From positions 186,001 to 250,000 of the forward strand of contig CABFPG010000007.1 in the NCBI GenBank assembly GCA_902141825.1: 64,000 nucleotides of DNA, read 5' to 3'. The notes below the pieces were generated by a model. The model saw only the letters and a list, made by a program, of their open reading frames with translations, made no database searches and was not told the origin of the DNA. Shown here piece after piece: positions 47,868 through 59,100 of the stretch; within the stretch, counting starts at the first letter, position 1, and every line of letters starts with the position of its first letter. This stretch comes from Thalassocella blandensis. Lineage in GTDB: Bacteria > Pseudomonadota > Gammaproteobacteria > Pseudomonadales > Cellvibrionaceae. Both the position numbers and the translations under genes were made by a program.

Positions 47868-49376
47868 ATGCTGTTAAAAAACACCCTATTACATTCAACC
47901 CGTCAGGATTGGTTTGGAAACCTTCGTGGTGACATTCTGGCTGGTCTAGTAGTTGCCCTCGCTCTAATTCCCGAAGCTATCGCTTTTTCCATTATTGCAG
48001 GCGTAGATCCCAAAATTGGTTTATACGCGTCTTTCTGTATCGCGGTTATTTCAGCATTTACCGGTGGACGTCCGGGGATGATTTCCGCTGCGACCGGTGC
48101 AATGGCGCTGTTGATGGTGACTCTGGTGAAAGAGCACGGATTGCAGTATCTGTTAGCGGCAACATTATTAACGGGTGTATTACAGATTGTGATGGGGTAT
48201 CTCAAGCTCGGAAGCTTGATGAGTTTTGTCTCTCGCTCCGTGGTGACGGGGTTTGTTAACGCACTGGCAATTCTGATCTTTCTGGCGCAGTTGCCCGAGT
48301 TAACGGATGTGACCTGGCATGTCTACGCCATGACGGCCGCTGGTCTGGGAATTATCTATCTGTTTCCCCTGCTGCCGGTAGTGGGTAAAGCCATCCCATC
48401 TCCTTTGGTATGCATCTTGTTATTAACGGCGGTTGCTATGGTAGTCGGTCTTGATATTCGCACAGTGGGAGATATGGGAGAGCTGCCAGATACTTTACCT
48501 ATATTCCTGTGGCCGGCGGTTCCATTGAATCTAGAAACGCTGCAAATTATTCTGCCCTACTCCCTTCCACTGGCCGTTGTGGGTCTGTTGGAGTCCCTGA
48601 TGACGGCGACTATCGTTGATGACCTGACAGATACCGACAGCGATAAAAACCGTGAATGTAAAAGCCAGGGGATCGCCAATATTGGCGCCGGTTTACTTGG
48701 TGGTATGGCAGGTTGTGCGATGATTGGACAGTCTGTGATTAACGTAAAATCGGGTGGCCGTGGGCGCTTATCAACGTTTATTGCCGGTAGTGTGCTGTTA
48801 ATACTCGTCGTGTTTCTCAATGATTGGGTGGCACAAATACCGATGGCGGCACTGGTTGCGGTAATGATTATGGTATCCATCGGGACCTTTAACTGGCAAT
48901 CAATCCGCAATATTCGCCAATACCCGCTCAGTACCAATATCGTCATGATCAGCACCGTGGTGGTGGTAGTCTGGACTCACAATTTAGCGTTGGGGGTATT
49001 CGTTGGTGTGTTGTTGGCCTCATTGTTTTTCGCCAATAAAATCAGCCACTTTATGTACGCCGATGCTCGTATTGACGATGATCAACGTGTGCGCACCTAT
49101 GAGGTTCATGGTCAGGTGTTTTTTAATTCGGCGACGCGTTTTTTACAGCAGTTTAATTTTAAAGAAGCGGTTGAGAAAGTCGTCATCGATGTCAGTCGCG
49201 CGCATTTTTGGGATGTATCGGCGGTTCACGCACTGGACACCGCGGTCATTAAATTCCGACGTGAAGGTGCAGAAGTGGAAATTATAGGGTTAAATGAAGC
49301 GAGCGAAACAATCATCGACCGCTTTGGTGTACACGATAAACCAGAAGAACTAGAAAAAGTATTGGGTGGCCATTAA
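47868..49376 (+). CDS. SulP-family anion transporter with STAS domain
   Basis: A 502-residue inner-membrane transporter. The SLC26/SulP core begins [31 protein letters not shown], includes [17 protein letters not shown], and has about 12-14 hydrophobic segments to residue 390. The C-terminal STAS domain (about 400-500) has [20 protein letters not shown]. Substrates of the family include sulfate, bicarbonate and other anions; the subgroup resembles bicarbonate or chloride carriers, but this is not provable here. The next gene, a double universal stress protein, starts on the last base of its stop. Confidence 0.9.
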   Translation: MLLKNTLLHSTRQDWFGNLRGDILAGLVVALALIPEAIAFSIIAGVDPKIGLYASFCIAVISAFTGGRPGMISAATGAMALLMVTLVKEHGLQYLLAATLLTGVLQIVMGYLKLGSLMSFVSRSVVTGFVNALAILIFLAQLPELTDVTWHVYAMTAAGLGIIYLFPLLPVVGKAIPSPLVCILLLTAVAMVVGLDIRTVGDMGELPDTLPIFLWPAVPLNLETLQIILPYSLPLAVVGLLESLMTATIVDDLTDTDSDKNRECKSQGIANIGAGLLGGMAGCAMIGQSVINVKSGGRGRLSTFIAGSVLLILVVFLNDWVAQIPMAALVAVMIMVSIGTFNWQSIRNIRQYPLSTNIVMISTVVVVVWTHNLALGVFVGVLLASLFFANKISHFMYADARIDDDQRVRTYEVHGQVFFNSATRFLQQFNFKEAVEKVVIDVSRAHFWDVSAVHALDTAVIKFRREGAEVEIIGLNEASETIIDRFGVHDKPEELEKVLGGH

Positions 49377-50224
49377 TGCTAAGCGACAATATTATTCTCA
49401 CCTGTATCGACGGGTCCTCAGTCAGTGAAGACGTCTGTGATTATGCCAGCTGGATTGCCAGCAAAGCCAATAAACCATTGCGCCTGCTGCATACTATCGA
49501 GCACGCAGGGACACCACCGGTGTCCGATTTGACGGGTACGATTGGGCTTGGCAGCCAGGAAGAATTATTGAGTGAGTTGACGGTGGCCGAGCAAAACCAC
49601 CGGCAATTGCTGCTGCAAAAAGGTCAGCTCATGCTAAAAGCTGCCAAAGAACATGTGGTCAGCGCGGGTTCGTTTGGGCCGGAAGTGGTATTGCAACACG
49701 GCTCGTTAATTGAATCCCTGATCGACATGGAAGACGAAATTCGAGTACTGGTCATTGGCATTCGAGGTGAAGGCCATGAACATACGGAAGGAAACAGCAC
49801 TAAACTTGAATCGGTGATTCGCGCACTACACAAACCCATTCTGGTGGTAAATAAACACTACACGGAACCGAAGAAAATCATGCTGGCCTATGACGGCAGT
49901 CCGGCCTGCAAGAAGGCGCTTGACCTGGTGTCTACCAAAGCGCTGTTTAAAGGGGTTGAATGTCATATCGTGCACGTGGGAGATCAGGGAGAAACCTTGC
50001 TGGAGGAAGCCAAAGCGAAATTGCAAAGTGTGGGTATGGAAACGCAGGCGGTGCAGATTCAAGGCAAACTGCCAGAGGTTTTGGCCCGTTATCAAACGGA
50101 AAATGATATCGACTTAATGGCCATGGGGGCGTTCAGCCACACCCGCATACGCAATTTTCTGTTGGGAAGTTTCACCGCAAAGATGTTAGCCACAACGCAG
50201 AAGCCTTTATTATTACTGCGTTAA
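49376..50224 (+). CDS. tandem-domain universal stress protein (UspA family)
   Basis: A 282-residue cytoplasmic protein with two Usp domains. The first starts ILTCIDGSSVSEDVCDYA; the second starts IMLAYDGSPACKKALDL near residue 163 and ends with the ATP-binding GAFSHTRIRNFLLGSFTAKML motif. The first domain has a weaker nucleotide loop (GIRGEGHEHTEGNSTKLESVI). ATG overlaps the SulP stop by one base (TAATG), so the two are translationally coupled. SulP-Usp pairs are common; a regulatory role for the transporter is inferred. Confidence 0.9.
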   Translation: MLSDNIILTCIDGSSVSEDVCDYASWIASKANKPLRLLHTIEHAGTPPVSDLTGTIGLGSQEELLSELTVAEQNHRQLLLQKGQLMLKAAKEHVVSAGSFGPEVVLQHGSLIESLIDMEDEIRVLVIGIRGEGHEHTEGNSTKLESVIRALHKPILVVNKHYTEPKKIMLAYDGSPACKKALDLVSTKALFKGVECHIVHVGDQGETLLEEAKAKLQSVGMETQAVQIQGKLPEVLARYQTENDIDLMAMGAFSHTRIRNFLLGSFTAKMLATTQKPLLLLR

Positions 50225-50282
50225 TAGTCGGCGCTAAAGATGGTATTTACCTGTCGTTTACGTAGTGTTTTAAAAGAAAAAA

Positions 50283-50320
50283 GGCGGGTTACATGAAAAC
50301 GAATAATCATGTATCCCGCC
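50283..50320 (-). terminator. intrinsic terminator of the secreted nuclease gene
   Basis: GGCGGGTTACATGA (50283-50296) pairs with TCATGTATCCCGCC (50307-50320), a 14-bp stem with one T-T mismatch. On the minus strand the stem is followed by CTTTTTTC, so it ends the nuclease transcript, 25 nt after its stop. Confidence 0.85.
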
Positions 50321-50344
50321 AGCATTAAGCAAAGCCAGAGTCAA

Positions 50345-53200
50345 TTACTGACAGCTTAATGATTCCATTTTCTGTTCAATCAAATCATGAAGATCGCTAA
50401 CGCCACTGCCCTTGATATTATCTGCTGGGCGCTTTTCTCCATCGCTTAATGCGGCTGCTCTGGCAAGAGTGTTACAGGTCTTGTTCTCGTTACCTGCATT
50501 ATCAGCCCACTTTGCGTTGTACAGCACAGAGTAGAAAGACAGTTCATTGAGCCACTGCCCCAGACTGAAAAATCCAGCGCCGCGAATAGAGCCATCATCA
50601 AGCCCTTCGCGATAAGTGTCGATGATCTGCGAGATGGAAATTTCAGGCAGCGCAGTGTCAAAATTAAAGCCGACAATGACCGGGTCATGATCTGAGCTAC
50701 GCAATGGGCTAAAACCATTGAAGTAAGCATCAGAGCGACCAAAATCCAGATTGTAATCAATAGCATCTGCCTCGTCGGCATTGATGTTCCAGATGGCGGA
50801 GCCTTCTATTTTTGTTTGCAGCGCGTCACTGACCAGAAGGTAATCCAAAGTGCCGACCTGTCCGTCGAATACATAAGAGTATGCGCCCTCTTCTTCAACA
50901 TTGACGAAGCCATTCCCCAAAAGATATTGCACCGGGTCTTCCATCGCATACGCGTTAAAGTCACCGAGCAGAATCGTATCTTCATCGTTGATGCCGGTCG
51001 GTGCCGTCTTCAACCATTCGCTTACCGCTGTAGCGGCATCCAGGCGACGCTGATTCCAGAATCCAGCACCATCACCCTGATCAAAGTTGGGGCTAGTGTC
51101 ATCTTCCAGACTGGAAGCGCCTTTGGATTTGAAGTGGTTTGCTACCACGGTAAAATTCTCGCCACTGTCGCGGTGAGTAAAACTGGCGGCAAGGGAAACA
51201 CGGTTAGTCGCATTGCCATTGAAAATAGGATCTGCATCAAAATCGCGAGTACTGAAGACATCCAGCGTGGCCGCGACACCATCGTCGAGCATCGCGGGAA
51301 CACTGCCTTCTGCCAGCGCAACTACGGCAGGTTTATAAATAAATCCGACAGCAATCGCATCGCTGCCCACGAACTGTGTACCGGGGTAAACGTACGCGTA
51401 GCTGCCCTCTCCCGTGGCCTCATTTAAAGCGTTGACCAAAATTTCAATCGCCGTTGAACCATCGTTGATCGCATCGAATTCATTTTCCAACTCTACCAGG
51501 CCGTAGACGTCTGCATTCAATTCAAGTAACGCATTTACCAGTTTTTCTTTTTGACGCGCGAACTCTTCCTCAGTATCCGCACCGCGTGGGTCGTGACCCG
51601 CTGCAGTGGATGCACCGCTTACATCTATGGTGCTGAAGAAGTTCAACACATTGAATGAACTGACTTTAACATTGCCCCCGACAGCTGGTACCACATCAGG
51701 CCTTGGGTTGGGCGAGTTTCCAGCCTGGCTCGAAGTAAACTGATTATCACCATCACGAATGGCACGGACACGCCAGGTTGCGCCAGAAGTGCTATTACCC
51801 GCCCATTTATAATCCAGAATGCCGCTTAAATTTGTAACGGTATCGCCCATACGCTTTGCTGAAAATTCAGAATAATTGGCGAAACCATCTAACAAATCTA
51901 CAGCGCTGTTTTGTTGATTCAAGCCATCATCATAGACAATGGTACGCGCTCCAATTTGCTGCAAATGAAGGTCAAGCAGCGTAGCATCGGGTGTGTGATC
52001 CTGAGTGAACTGACGAGGCCGTGCTCCGCTATACAATCGAATTTCATTGAAGCGATCCAATTGGAATTGTTCGCTGATAGCCAGTTCGTCACTGAAATTG
52101 ACCAGCATACCTTCAAAGGCTTCCAGGTCAGGTTGGTAGCTGCCGCTTTGTGCTTGTGTCACAGCGCTGTTGCCTGCCAGGCTAATAGTGGCTGGTGTGA
52201 CGTCTGACAAGCGATCGCTATCAATAATGTCAATTTTGCTGACCTGGCTCAGTTGCGTTTCACCAAAGTATTGGTCGACGGTAGCTGTGACCTCTACTAA
52301 ATCGCCCAAGGCTACGTCCGCTGTTGTTGCCACATCGTAGACAAAAATACCTTCTGAAGAACTTGCGTCGCCGTCTTCATCGGAAGTTTCTTCCTGCAAA
52401 TAAAAACCTGCTAAATCGCGAGCGAGATCGCCATCATTATCCTGAAAATCCCCTACCACAATCGCTCGAACTTTTACCCGCTCGCCGATCAGAGGACTTA
52501 CATCTGTTTCACCAAAACTGTTTTCTATCTGAGTTTCCGGTGTGCCCTGAATAGTGGAGATAAAAGTGATTGTGCTTGGCCCTTCATCGCCGTCGTCTCC
52601 ACCATCACCGCCATCGCCGCCATCACCTCCGCCAGTAAACGACGCGAGTGGAAATGGTGAGGATGCGCTACTGTTATTGGCCGCGCCATCCAATGCATTA
52701 ATACCGCTATAAATCCACTGGCTGGCGATAAAGTTTGTAGAACGCAACGCGTCGGCAGCGCGATACGCCCAGCCATCCATATAATCCCAAGCCTGTCCGG
52801 TGCCGTCGACATTAATATCGCCAAACACGTCAACAGCAACGCCGTTTTCAAACAGCTCAATGGCATCATCGCCATTAATCGCTACAGCGCTGCTGGAAAA
52901 ATCGGGTGCGAAACCGAAAAAGGCGGTGAAACCTTCTATCTCTGAAGAGATGTAAATGTATTGCCCGGCACTGATAGACGTTGCAGGAAAACTAAATTCC
53001 TGTCCATTGCTGCCATTACCATTGTTGGCAGAGCCAATACCGAAACGACTGAGATCATCAATGTCTTCGTAAGCGTAAAGTTCTACACCTTTGGGGATAC
53101 CACCAGATAAGGGTCCATCAAAAACGCCGGTGATCATTAAACTGGCTTGAGAATTTGCGGAGAGTAAGCCGACTAAACAGGCTAAAAGGGATTTTTTCAT
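50345..53200 (-). CDS. ExeM/NucH-family secreted endonuclease
   Basis: A secreted nuclease of about 951 residues. The signal peptide is MKKSLLACLVGLLSANSQAS. A lamin-tail-like domain (about 20-190) starts LMITGVFDGPLSGG. A Gly-Asp linker (GGGDGGDGGDGGDDGDEG) leads to an OB-like segment (220-360). The C-terminal two-fifths is an endonuclease/exonuclease/phosphatase domain: NVLNFFST, LLELNADVYGLVELEN, ILLGDFNAYAMEDP and SSDHDPVIVGF. The ATG at 53200 is chosen because a signal peptide begins there and AAGG precedes it. ExeM-type enzymes degrade extracellular DNA for nutrients or biofilm turnover. No cell-wall anchor is evident. Confidence 0.9.
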   Translation of the reverse strand: MKKSLLACLVGLLSANSQASLMITGVFDGPLSGGIPKGVELYAYEDIDDLSRFGIGSANNGNGSNGQEFSFPATSISAGQYIYISSEIEGFTAFFGFAPDFSSSAVAINGDDAIELFENGVAVDVFGDINVDGTGQAWDYMDGWAYRAADALRSTNFIASQWIYSGINALDGAANNSSASSPFPLASFTGGGDGGDGGDGGDDGDEGPSTITFISTIQGTPETQIENSFGETDVSPLIGERVKVRAIVVGDFQDNDGDLARDLAGFYLQEETSDEDGDASSSEGIFVYDVATTADVALGDLVEVTATVDQYFGETQLSQVSKIDIIDSDRLSDVTPATISLAGNSAVTQAQSGSYQPDLEAFEGMLVNFSDELAISEQFQLDRFNEIRLYSGARPRQFTQDHTPDATLLDLHLQQIGARTIVYDDGLNQQNSAVDLLDGFANYSEFSAKRMGDTVTNLSGILDYKWAGNSTSGATWRVRAIRDGDNQFTSSQAGNSPNPRPDVVPAVGGNVKVSSFNVLNFFSTIDVSGASTAAGHDPRGADTEEEFARQKEKLVNALLELNADVYGLVELENEFDAINDGSTAIEILVNALNEATGEGSYAYVYPGTQFVGSDAIAVGFIYKPAVVALAEGSVPAMLDDGVAATLDVFSTRDFDADPIFNGNATNRVSLAASFTHRDSGENFTVVANHFKSKGASSLEDDTSPNFDQGDGAGFWNQRRLDAATAVSEWLKTAPTGINDEDTILLGDFNAYAMEDPVQYLLGNGFVNVEEEGAYSYVFDGQVGTLDYLLVSDALQTKIEGSAIWNINADEADAIDYNLDFGRSDAYFNGFSPLRSSDHDPVIVGFNFDTALPEISISQIIDTYREGLDDGSIRGAGFFSLGQWLNELSFYSVLYNAKWADNAGNENKTCNTLARAAALSDGEKRPADNIKGSGVSDLHDLIEQKMESLSCQ

Positions 53201-53527
53201 AATCTGCCTTGATTGGAGTTTAAAAGAGAGATAAGTCATTCAAACGAACGAAAGGATGAACCCAGCAATAGGTTCTCGATAACGCGGGGATGGGAACACA
53301 GCAAAATGACAGTAATGTGATAAAAAAGGCTAACACTTGTAAAAAAGTGACGATATTTTTTATTCGAAAAGTTACGTGCGTTTTTGTGCGCTATAAACTG
53401 AAAAAGCCATGAAATGTTGTTGCAAAACAAAGTGACGTTGAATTTTTAAGCGAAGATGTTTGGCGTAAAAAATTAAAAACTTTGCAGACGATGAATTGGG
53501 TTGCATCGTCTGCAAAGTATTGAAGTG
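53201..53527. other. intergenic region with the nhaA terminator and nuclease promoter
   Basis: A perfect 15-bp hairpin, ACTTTGCAGACGATG (53479-53493) with CATCGTCTGCAAAGT (53504-53518), is followed on the minus strand by TTTTTAATTTTTT. It is a strong intrinsic terminator for nhaA. The remainder must hold the minus-strand promoter of the nuclease gene; no gene is seen. Confidence 0.75.
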
Positions 53528-54724
53528 CTATTTTTGTGACGCAGTTGCTGGTGGCAAAAATTTCCACAACACCAGATAGCCAAGTAATCCCGATAAAAAC
53601 GAGCCGATTAAAATACCCAGTCGATCGTTAAAGAAATTGCTGGTGCTGTTCTCTTCAAAAGCCAGAGAACCAATGAACAGACTCATGGTAAATCCAATGC
53701 CGCATAAAGTTGCAGTGCCGTAAAGCGTAATCCAGTTCATGCCTTTAGGAAGGTGCGCGAGGCCCAATTTTATAAACAGCCAGCAAAAACCAAATACACC
53801 GATTTGCTTACCAACAAACAAACCTAGCGCAATCCCCATGGGGACATCGTGCAGTAACTCGTTGGCCCCAACCCCTTGAAGATTAATACCAGCGTTGGCA
53901 AAGGCGAAAATGGGAAGAATAAAAAATGCGACAACGGAGTGAAGGTCGTGCTCTAAATCGCGCAGTGGTGAATAACTAGGATTCTCATTGGATTTCATCG
54001 GTATGAACATCGCTAAAATAACACCGGTCAATGTGGCGTGCACCCCGGATTTGAGCATAGAGGCCCACATCACAACACCAATCGCAATGTACATGCTTTT
54101 TGAAACCACATTGCGTCGATTCATATAAAACAAAATGGGAATACAGCAAGCCACAACAATTAACGCTGTTGTAGAAATTTTTGCAGTGTAGAAAATTGCA
54201 ATAATTATGATGGCTCCAATGTCATCAAAAATAGCAAGAGAGGTTAAAAATATTTTTAAGGAAATGGGGACGCGTGAACCAAGCAAAGAGAGAATACCCA
54301 ATGCAAATGCGATGTCCGTTGCAGCGGGAATAGCCCAGCCGTCCATTTTGTCGGTTGAGTCGAAATTAAAATAAATATAGATGAGCGCGGGCATCACCAT
54401 ACCACCAACCGCGCCAATGCCTGGAAGAATAATATTTTTTGGATCTTTTAGCTCACCTTCAAGTAACTCGCCTTTCAACTCCAGTCCCACCAGGAAAAAG
54501 AAAATGGCCATCAGGCCGTCGTTAATCCATAACAATAAGGGCTTGGCAATATGTAAGGCGCCAATACGAACCTCCACCGGAGTATCGAGAAACAGGTCGT
54601 AATAGCTGTTTAACGCCGTATTTGCGCAAATTAACGCGAGAATGGTAGCGGCCATTAATAGCAGTCCGCCAGATGATTCCAATTTAAAAAATGCTCTTAA
54701 GACGCCCTGGTCTTTATCCAACAT
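53528..54724 (-). CDS. nhaA: Na+/H+ antiporter NhaA
   Basis: NhaA (398 residues) exchanges 2 H+ for 1 Na+ (or Li+) to control pH and sodium. About 12 transmembrane helices are seen. WAIPAATDIAFALGILSLLG contains the ion-binding Asp pair of TM5 (ATDIAF), with the D of NDGLMAIFFFLVGLELK in TM2. FFILPIFAFANAGI and GKQIGVFGFCW follow. The sequence covers the full family. AAGGA stands before the ATG. Its long leader contains a row of hairpins that may be a cation-sensing RNA. Confidence 0.96.
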   Translation of the reverse strand: MLDKDQGVLRAFFKLESSGGLLLMAATILALICANTALNSYYDLFLDTPVEVRIGALHIAKPLLLWINDGLMAIFFFLVGLELKGELLEGELKDPKNIILPGIGAVGGMVMPALIYIYFNFDSTDKMDGWAIPAATDIAFALGILSLLGSRVPISLKIFLTSLAIFDDIGAIIIIAIFYTAKISTTALIVVACCIPILFYMNRRNVVSKSMYIAIGVVMWASMLKSGVHATLTGVILAMFIPMKSNENPSYSPLRDLEHDLHSVVAFFILPIFAFANAGINLQGVGANELLHDVPMGIALGLFVGKQIGVFGFCWLFIKLGLAHLPKGMNWITLYGTATLCGIGFTMSLFIGSLAFEENSTSNFFNDRLGILIGSFLSGLLGYLVLWKFLPPATASQK

Positions 54725-54804
54725 AAAAATCCTTAGTTTTGTTTAACATGGAGTAAATAAAGTAAGTAAATTAAATCAAACCCATCAACAGAGACACGAA
54801 TAAC

Positions 54805-54860
54805 GGACAGCCCTGGAGGAAACCGCCAATGCTCAGCTAGAGCACGGCTTATGCCATTTA
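54805..54860 (-). ncRNA. structured leader upstream of nhaA (possible nhaA-type cation riboswitch)
   Basis: On the minus strand, 80-135 nt before nhaA, three hairpins stand in a row: GGCATAAGCC (54846-54855), TGCTC-loop-GAGCA (54830-54844) and GGCGG-TTT-CCTCC (54815-54827, one mismatch). They are GC-rich in an AT-rich leader. Known nhaA-I and nhaA-II RNA motifs, reported as lithium-sensing riboswitches, occupy this position. I cannot verify their consensus here. It could also be an attenuator or protein-binding leader. Confidence 0.5.
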
Positions 54861-56184
54861 TTGGTGCAAGTTAATCCCTGGGGTTTTGAATACCTTTCAA
54901 ATGTATTGAGAGTTCAGTCGCATAAAAAATTTGCGGTATATCTTGCTTTGCAGCATTGCCTGCACTCAGATGCTATTTTGCTACCGCCTTAACGTTTTTA
55001 TTCATCATTGCTGCGTATAAAGAACTCAGAATTTAAGCAGTTCTGTTATAAGAAAAAGCATATCACGTCTAAGCTTGGTAATTTTTAATTCTCACGGTGC
55101 AGCGCTTTGTTTCATAAAAGCCGCAACTATGCTGGATCTTGTCGCTTTTGACTCACATTACCTTAACGGATGCGAGGCTCTTAACTAACAGGCCCTTAAC
55201 TAAGAACCCGTTAATTAAAGAGACCTTAGCAAGCGCGCATGACAGATGCTTAAAACAGCTTATCCATGAGATTTCCAAAACAGCTTTTTGTTCGGATTTA
55301 TGTAGTTTCAAGTGCCATATTTTAATTCCGCAGTCGTACGGTAAATTCATACTTTACCGAATGTTGCAGTTTGCAACAGACCGTAATTAGACGATTTTTA
55401 TCTAAAAATAAGGTGTTACTGCACGTAACGTTATGTTGAACACTTGTTTACGCGCCAGGGTTACTCAACGAGGTTATAGATAATAATTTCTTAGAACCGG
55501 TTGCCTCAATGTTATTTCATATTGGTATTAAGTTTTAGCAAGTTCATATTTTTTGGAATATAGAGAATTAAAAATCTCGTAAGTTTAGGCGCCAAAAAAC
55601 GCACCAAAATAGAACTAGAAATTTTAGAAATGTGTGCTACTACGGGGTAGAAATTTGGAAATAATGACCAAAATTCCTCCGAAAAAGTGGCACAAGTTGA
55701 AAAAATTATGATTTTTTTGTGCTTAATTCAATGCGGAATAAGTGAGATAAAAGCTATATAAATCAAAAGCTTAGAAATATTGGCGTATAAGCTCAAATCG
55801 GCTACCCAAGCAAATTTTTCAACGATTGTGTTTAGTGTGACGACAACATGGGGACATTAGACGAAAGTTGAACCGTTAATTCGCACTCATCGATACAAAA
55901 ACTGTTCGATTTGCATACAAAAATAATGTTTTTACTGCGATCGATTCTATAAAAATAGTGCTTGGGTACAGATCGAATTAAGCGAATTATTAAATGTGCC
56001 ACATTGGTGCAAATTACTGCAAAAAATGCAGGTACATCGACATTTTTTGATTTTGAGAGAGAGATTGGTTTGGTAACACTTTGGGTGCTCTAAGGGTAAC
56101 ACCCAGCTTGGGAGAGCGGTGAAACTTAACCAAAGAAGTAACGAGTGCCCCCTAACCACTCGACAAACAGACGTGGAGTTTGCG
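54861..56184. other. 1.3-kb intergenic region before the GH16 fusion gene
   Basis: It is mostly AT-rich. An 83-codon frame (55139-55390) has no ribosome binding site and is not believed coding; it includes a short tandem repeat. The sequence just upstream of the fusion gene contains TGGGTG (56083-56088) and CACCCA twelve bases later, a 6-bp dyad with GGTAACAC repeats that might be an operator. A long 5' region is common for regulated secreted hydrolases. Confidence 0.5.
55180..55224 (+). repeat. three-copy 15-bp tandem repeat
   Basis: CTTAACTAACAGGCC, CTTAACTAAGAACCC and GTTAATTAAAGAGAC lie head to tail. The first nine bases are nearly identical; the rest diverge. No function is evident. Confidence 0.6.
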
Positions 56185-59100
56185 ATGAATCCAATAAAAA
56201 TAGCGCAACGCCTATTGGACGAGAGTTCGAAGGTTGTTAAACAGAAAAGCGTTATCCTCACCATCGCCGCATGTGCATCTGGTAGTTCCTTTGCGCAAGT
56301 TGGCGGTGTTATCTGGGAAGATAATTTTAATTCCCTCGATCTAAGCAAGTGGACAGTCGACACCGGTGATGGTTGCCAATACGGCGCTAACATGTGTGGC
56401 TGGGGTAACCAGGAATTGCAGTGGTACTCCGAAAGCAACGTGACCATTGAAGATATCCCCGGTGAGCCTGGCAACAAAGCCGTTGTTCTTCGCGCTAGAC
56501 GAGAAGCGTCTGGCGGCAAAGAATTTACATCTGGCAAACTCACGTCAAACGGTAAAACCGCATTCAAATACGGGATGCTTGAGATTCGCGCCCGTACCCC
56601 AAACCTGGAAACCGGCCTCTGGCCTGCGATCTGGATGTTGGGCACCAGTACTCTACCCTGGCCCAACAGTGGTGAGATCGACATTATGGAACAGGGGCAC
56701 ATGCAGTCCTATCGTCAGGATTGGTTGAACTACACCAATGATCCTAACAATGGCACAGCGCCAAGCATGAATAACTTTACCGCTTCCAACCTGATTTTCT
56801 ATCATGAAGACGCTTGCAGCGACGGCAATCCCACGTGTGCCGCGATGACGGCTTATCAGGCGGATAACGCCTACAATGCGTCTACCTCTCTGGCTAATCG
56901 CTTTGTAAAATATCGCCTTTACTGGACCCCTGACTATATGCGTTTCGCCATTGAAGACAATGGTGTTGAGCACAGCATGTATGAGAGTGATTTCCAGTTA
57001 GGCCCAGACTTGCAAGCCTTCCAGAACCCTTTCTACATGTTGCTGAACCTGGCAGTAGGTGGCACCTTCACCGATGCGCTCTCTCCCGCTCAAGTGACGG
57101 CTAACCTGCCTGCACCGATGTACATCGATTATGTCCGCGTGCACCAACTTGATGGTGCTGGTGAAATCATTGAAGGCAGCACGGCGGTTAAAGAAGGCGG
57201 TACTTTTGGTGTATTTACTGACAACACACCTACCAACAATAAACTGTCTCCAGGCGTAGATTCTGAGATCTACCTGTGGGATGGCAACAGCTCTGAAGGT
57301 AATCTTGCTGCCTATGAAGGCGACAATGTTATTACTTACAGCTTCAACACGCCTAACAACTGGTTCGGTGGTGGTGTGCAAACCTTCATGGCTCGTGATA
57401 TGAGCAATTTTGCCGATAACGGCTTCTTGAAGTTTAAAATTCAGATTCCTGGGGATATCTCGTTCCGAATTGGTGTTACCGACACTTATACCAACGAAAA
57501 CTGGATCACTTTCCCTGCCGGCCAAACCAAATATGGCTTGGTACGTAACGGCAACTGGGGAGAAGTGTCCATTCCCATCAGTGATCTTCGTGGTGAGTTA
57601 GTAGCTGTGCAGTCCATGCAGTATATGTTCGCAATATCCAGCGATCCTAACGCATTACCTTCTCGCTCTTTCCAATATGCCATCGATGATATTCTGTGGA
57701 CTGGTGGTGGTGCCGTAGAACCTACGCCAACGCCAACGCCGACAGCAACTCCGACGGCCACGCCAACGGCGACACCGACATCAACACCTACCCCAACGCC
57801 AACACCAACTACTAAACCTGCGGGTTGGACGGCTTGGTTGGATCGTGATGACCCATCTGGTACTGGCGATGTAGAAGCCCGTGCACAATTCAGCCCGGCT
57901 ATTTGCGCTGGCGCAGAAGCGATTGAAGCCAGAATCGCTGGCACCTCCAACAGTTTTACCCCGAGTGATGTTGCTAACGCCCCTACTGGTGGCAATGGCG
58001 GTTCTTGTCCGTCTTACGTTGACGGTAGCAGCTATGCAACGGGTGATGTGGTCAGTAATGCCGGCGGCACCTACCGTTGTACCGTTGGCGGCTGGTGTAC
58101 AGTTGGTGGACCATACGAGCCTGGCGTAGGCTGGGCATGGACCAATGCCTGGGTTTCAGTTTCAGCCTCTGAGTGTGGTGGCGGAACCGTTGAACCGTTA
58201 TATGAAAACTTCCAGTCTTTCAGCCTGGCTGAAGGCTTAACGTGTATCAACGCAGATCAAACTGACGGCGCATGTAACGATTACCAGGTACGTTTTTACT
58301 GCCCTGCCGTGGTTGTGACGCCAACGCCGACCGCTACACCGACTGCGACGCCAACACCCACGCCAACCGCGACTCCTACCCCAACGCCAACTGCGACGCC
58401 AACGCCGCCGCCTTCTGTGGATTACGGTGTGGGCAATATTACAGCTGACTCAGTAGAGTTGTTCGTCAATAACAATGACTGGGCCGATGTTCATTACAAC
58501 ATCAACGGCGGTGCGCAATTAAACATTGCTATGACACAAACCGGTTCTCGTGCCGTGTATCTGGTGCAAGGTTTGAACAGTGGTGATGTGATCACTTACA
58601 ACTTTACGTACTGGAATGGCTCATTTGCAGTGGATTCAGAAGTGCAAAGCTACACCCACAATGGTGGCAGCACGTCTTCCAGTTCCAGCAGCTCAAGTTC
58701 ATCCAGTTCCTCGTCTTCCAGTTCAAGTTCTTCCAGCAGTTCTTCTGGTGGGGCGTTAACCGACATCACGGATGCGGGCGGCAGCGCAACTGCACAATAT
58801 GATGATTCTCCTGCTGCAGAGCGATTCCCGAATCTGATTGATAACAACATTAATTCCAAGTATCTGACGTTCAACCGCTCTGGCTGGATTCAGTACGATG
58901 CTCCGTCCACTTACGCCGTGACTCGCTACAGCATTACTTCGGCGAATGATGCAACTGAGCGCGACCCGATGGATTGGACCTTGCAAGGTTCTAACGATGG
59001 TTCCAACTGGACTACTATCGACACGCGCACCGGGGAAGATTTCCCGAATCGCTTCCAGACGCGTACTTTCAGTTTCAGCAATTCACTTGGGTTTAGTAAG

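Noticed and set aside
55139-55390. 83-codon open frame upstream of the GH16 fusion gene
   Set aside because: It rests on a short 15-bp repeat, lacks a ribosome binding site and has no recognisable domain.
57721-57825. Possible CRISPR or other repeat array from ACGCCAACG-type repeats
   Set aside because: They are codon repeats of Pro-Thr/Ala-Thr linkers inside the fusion protein.
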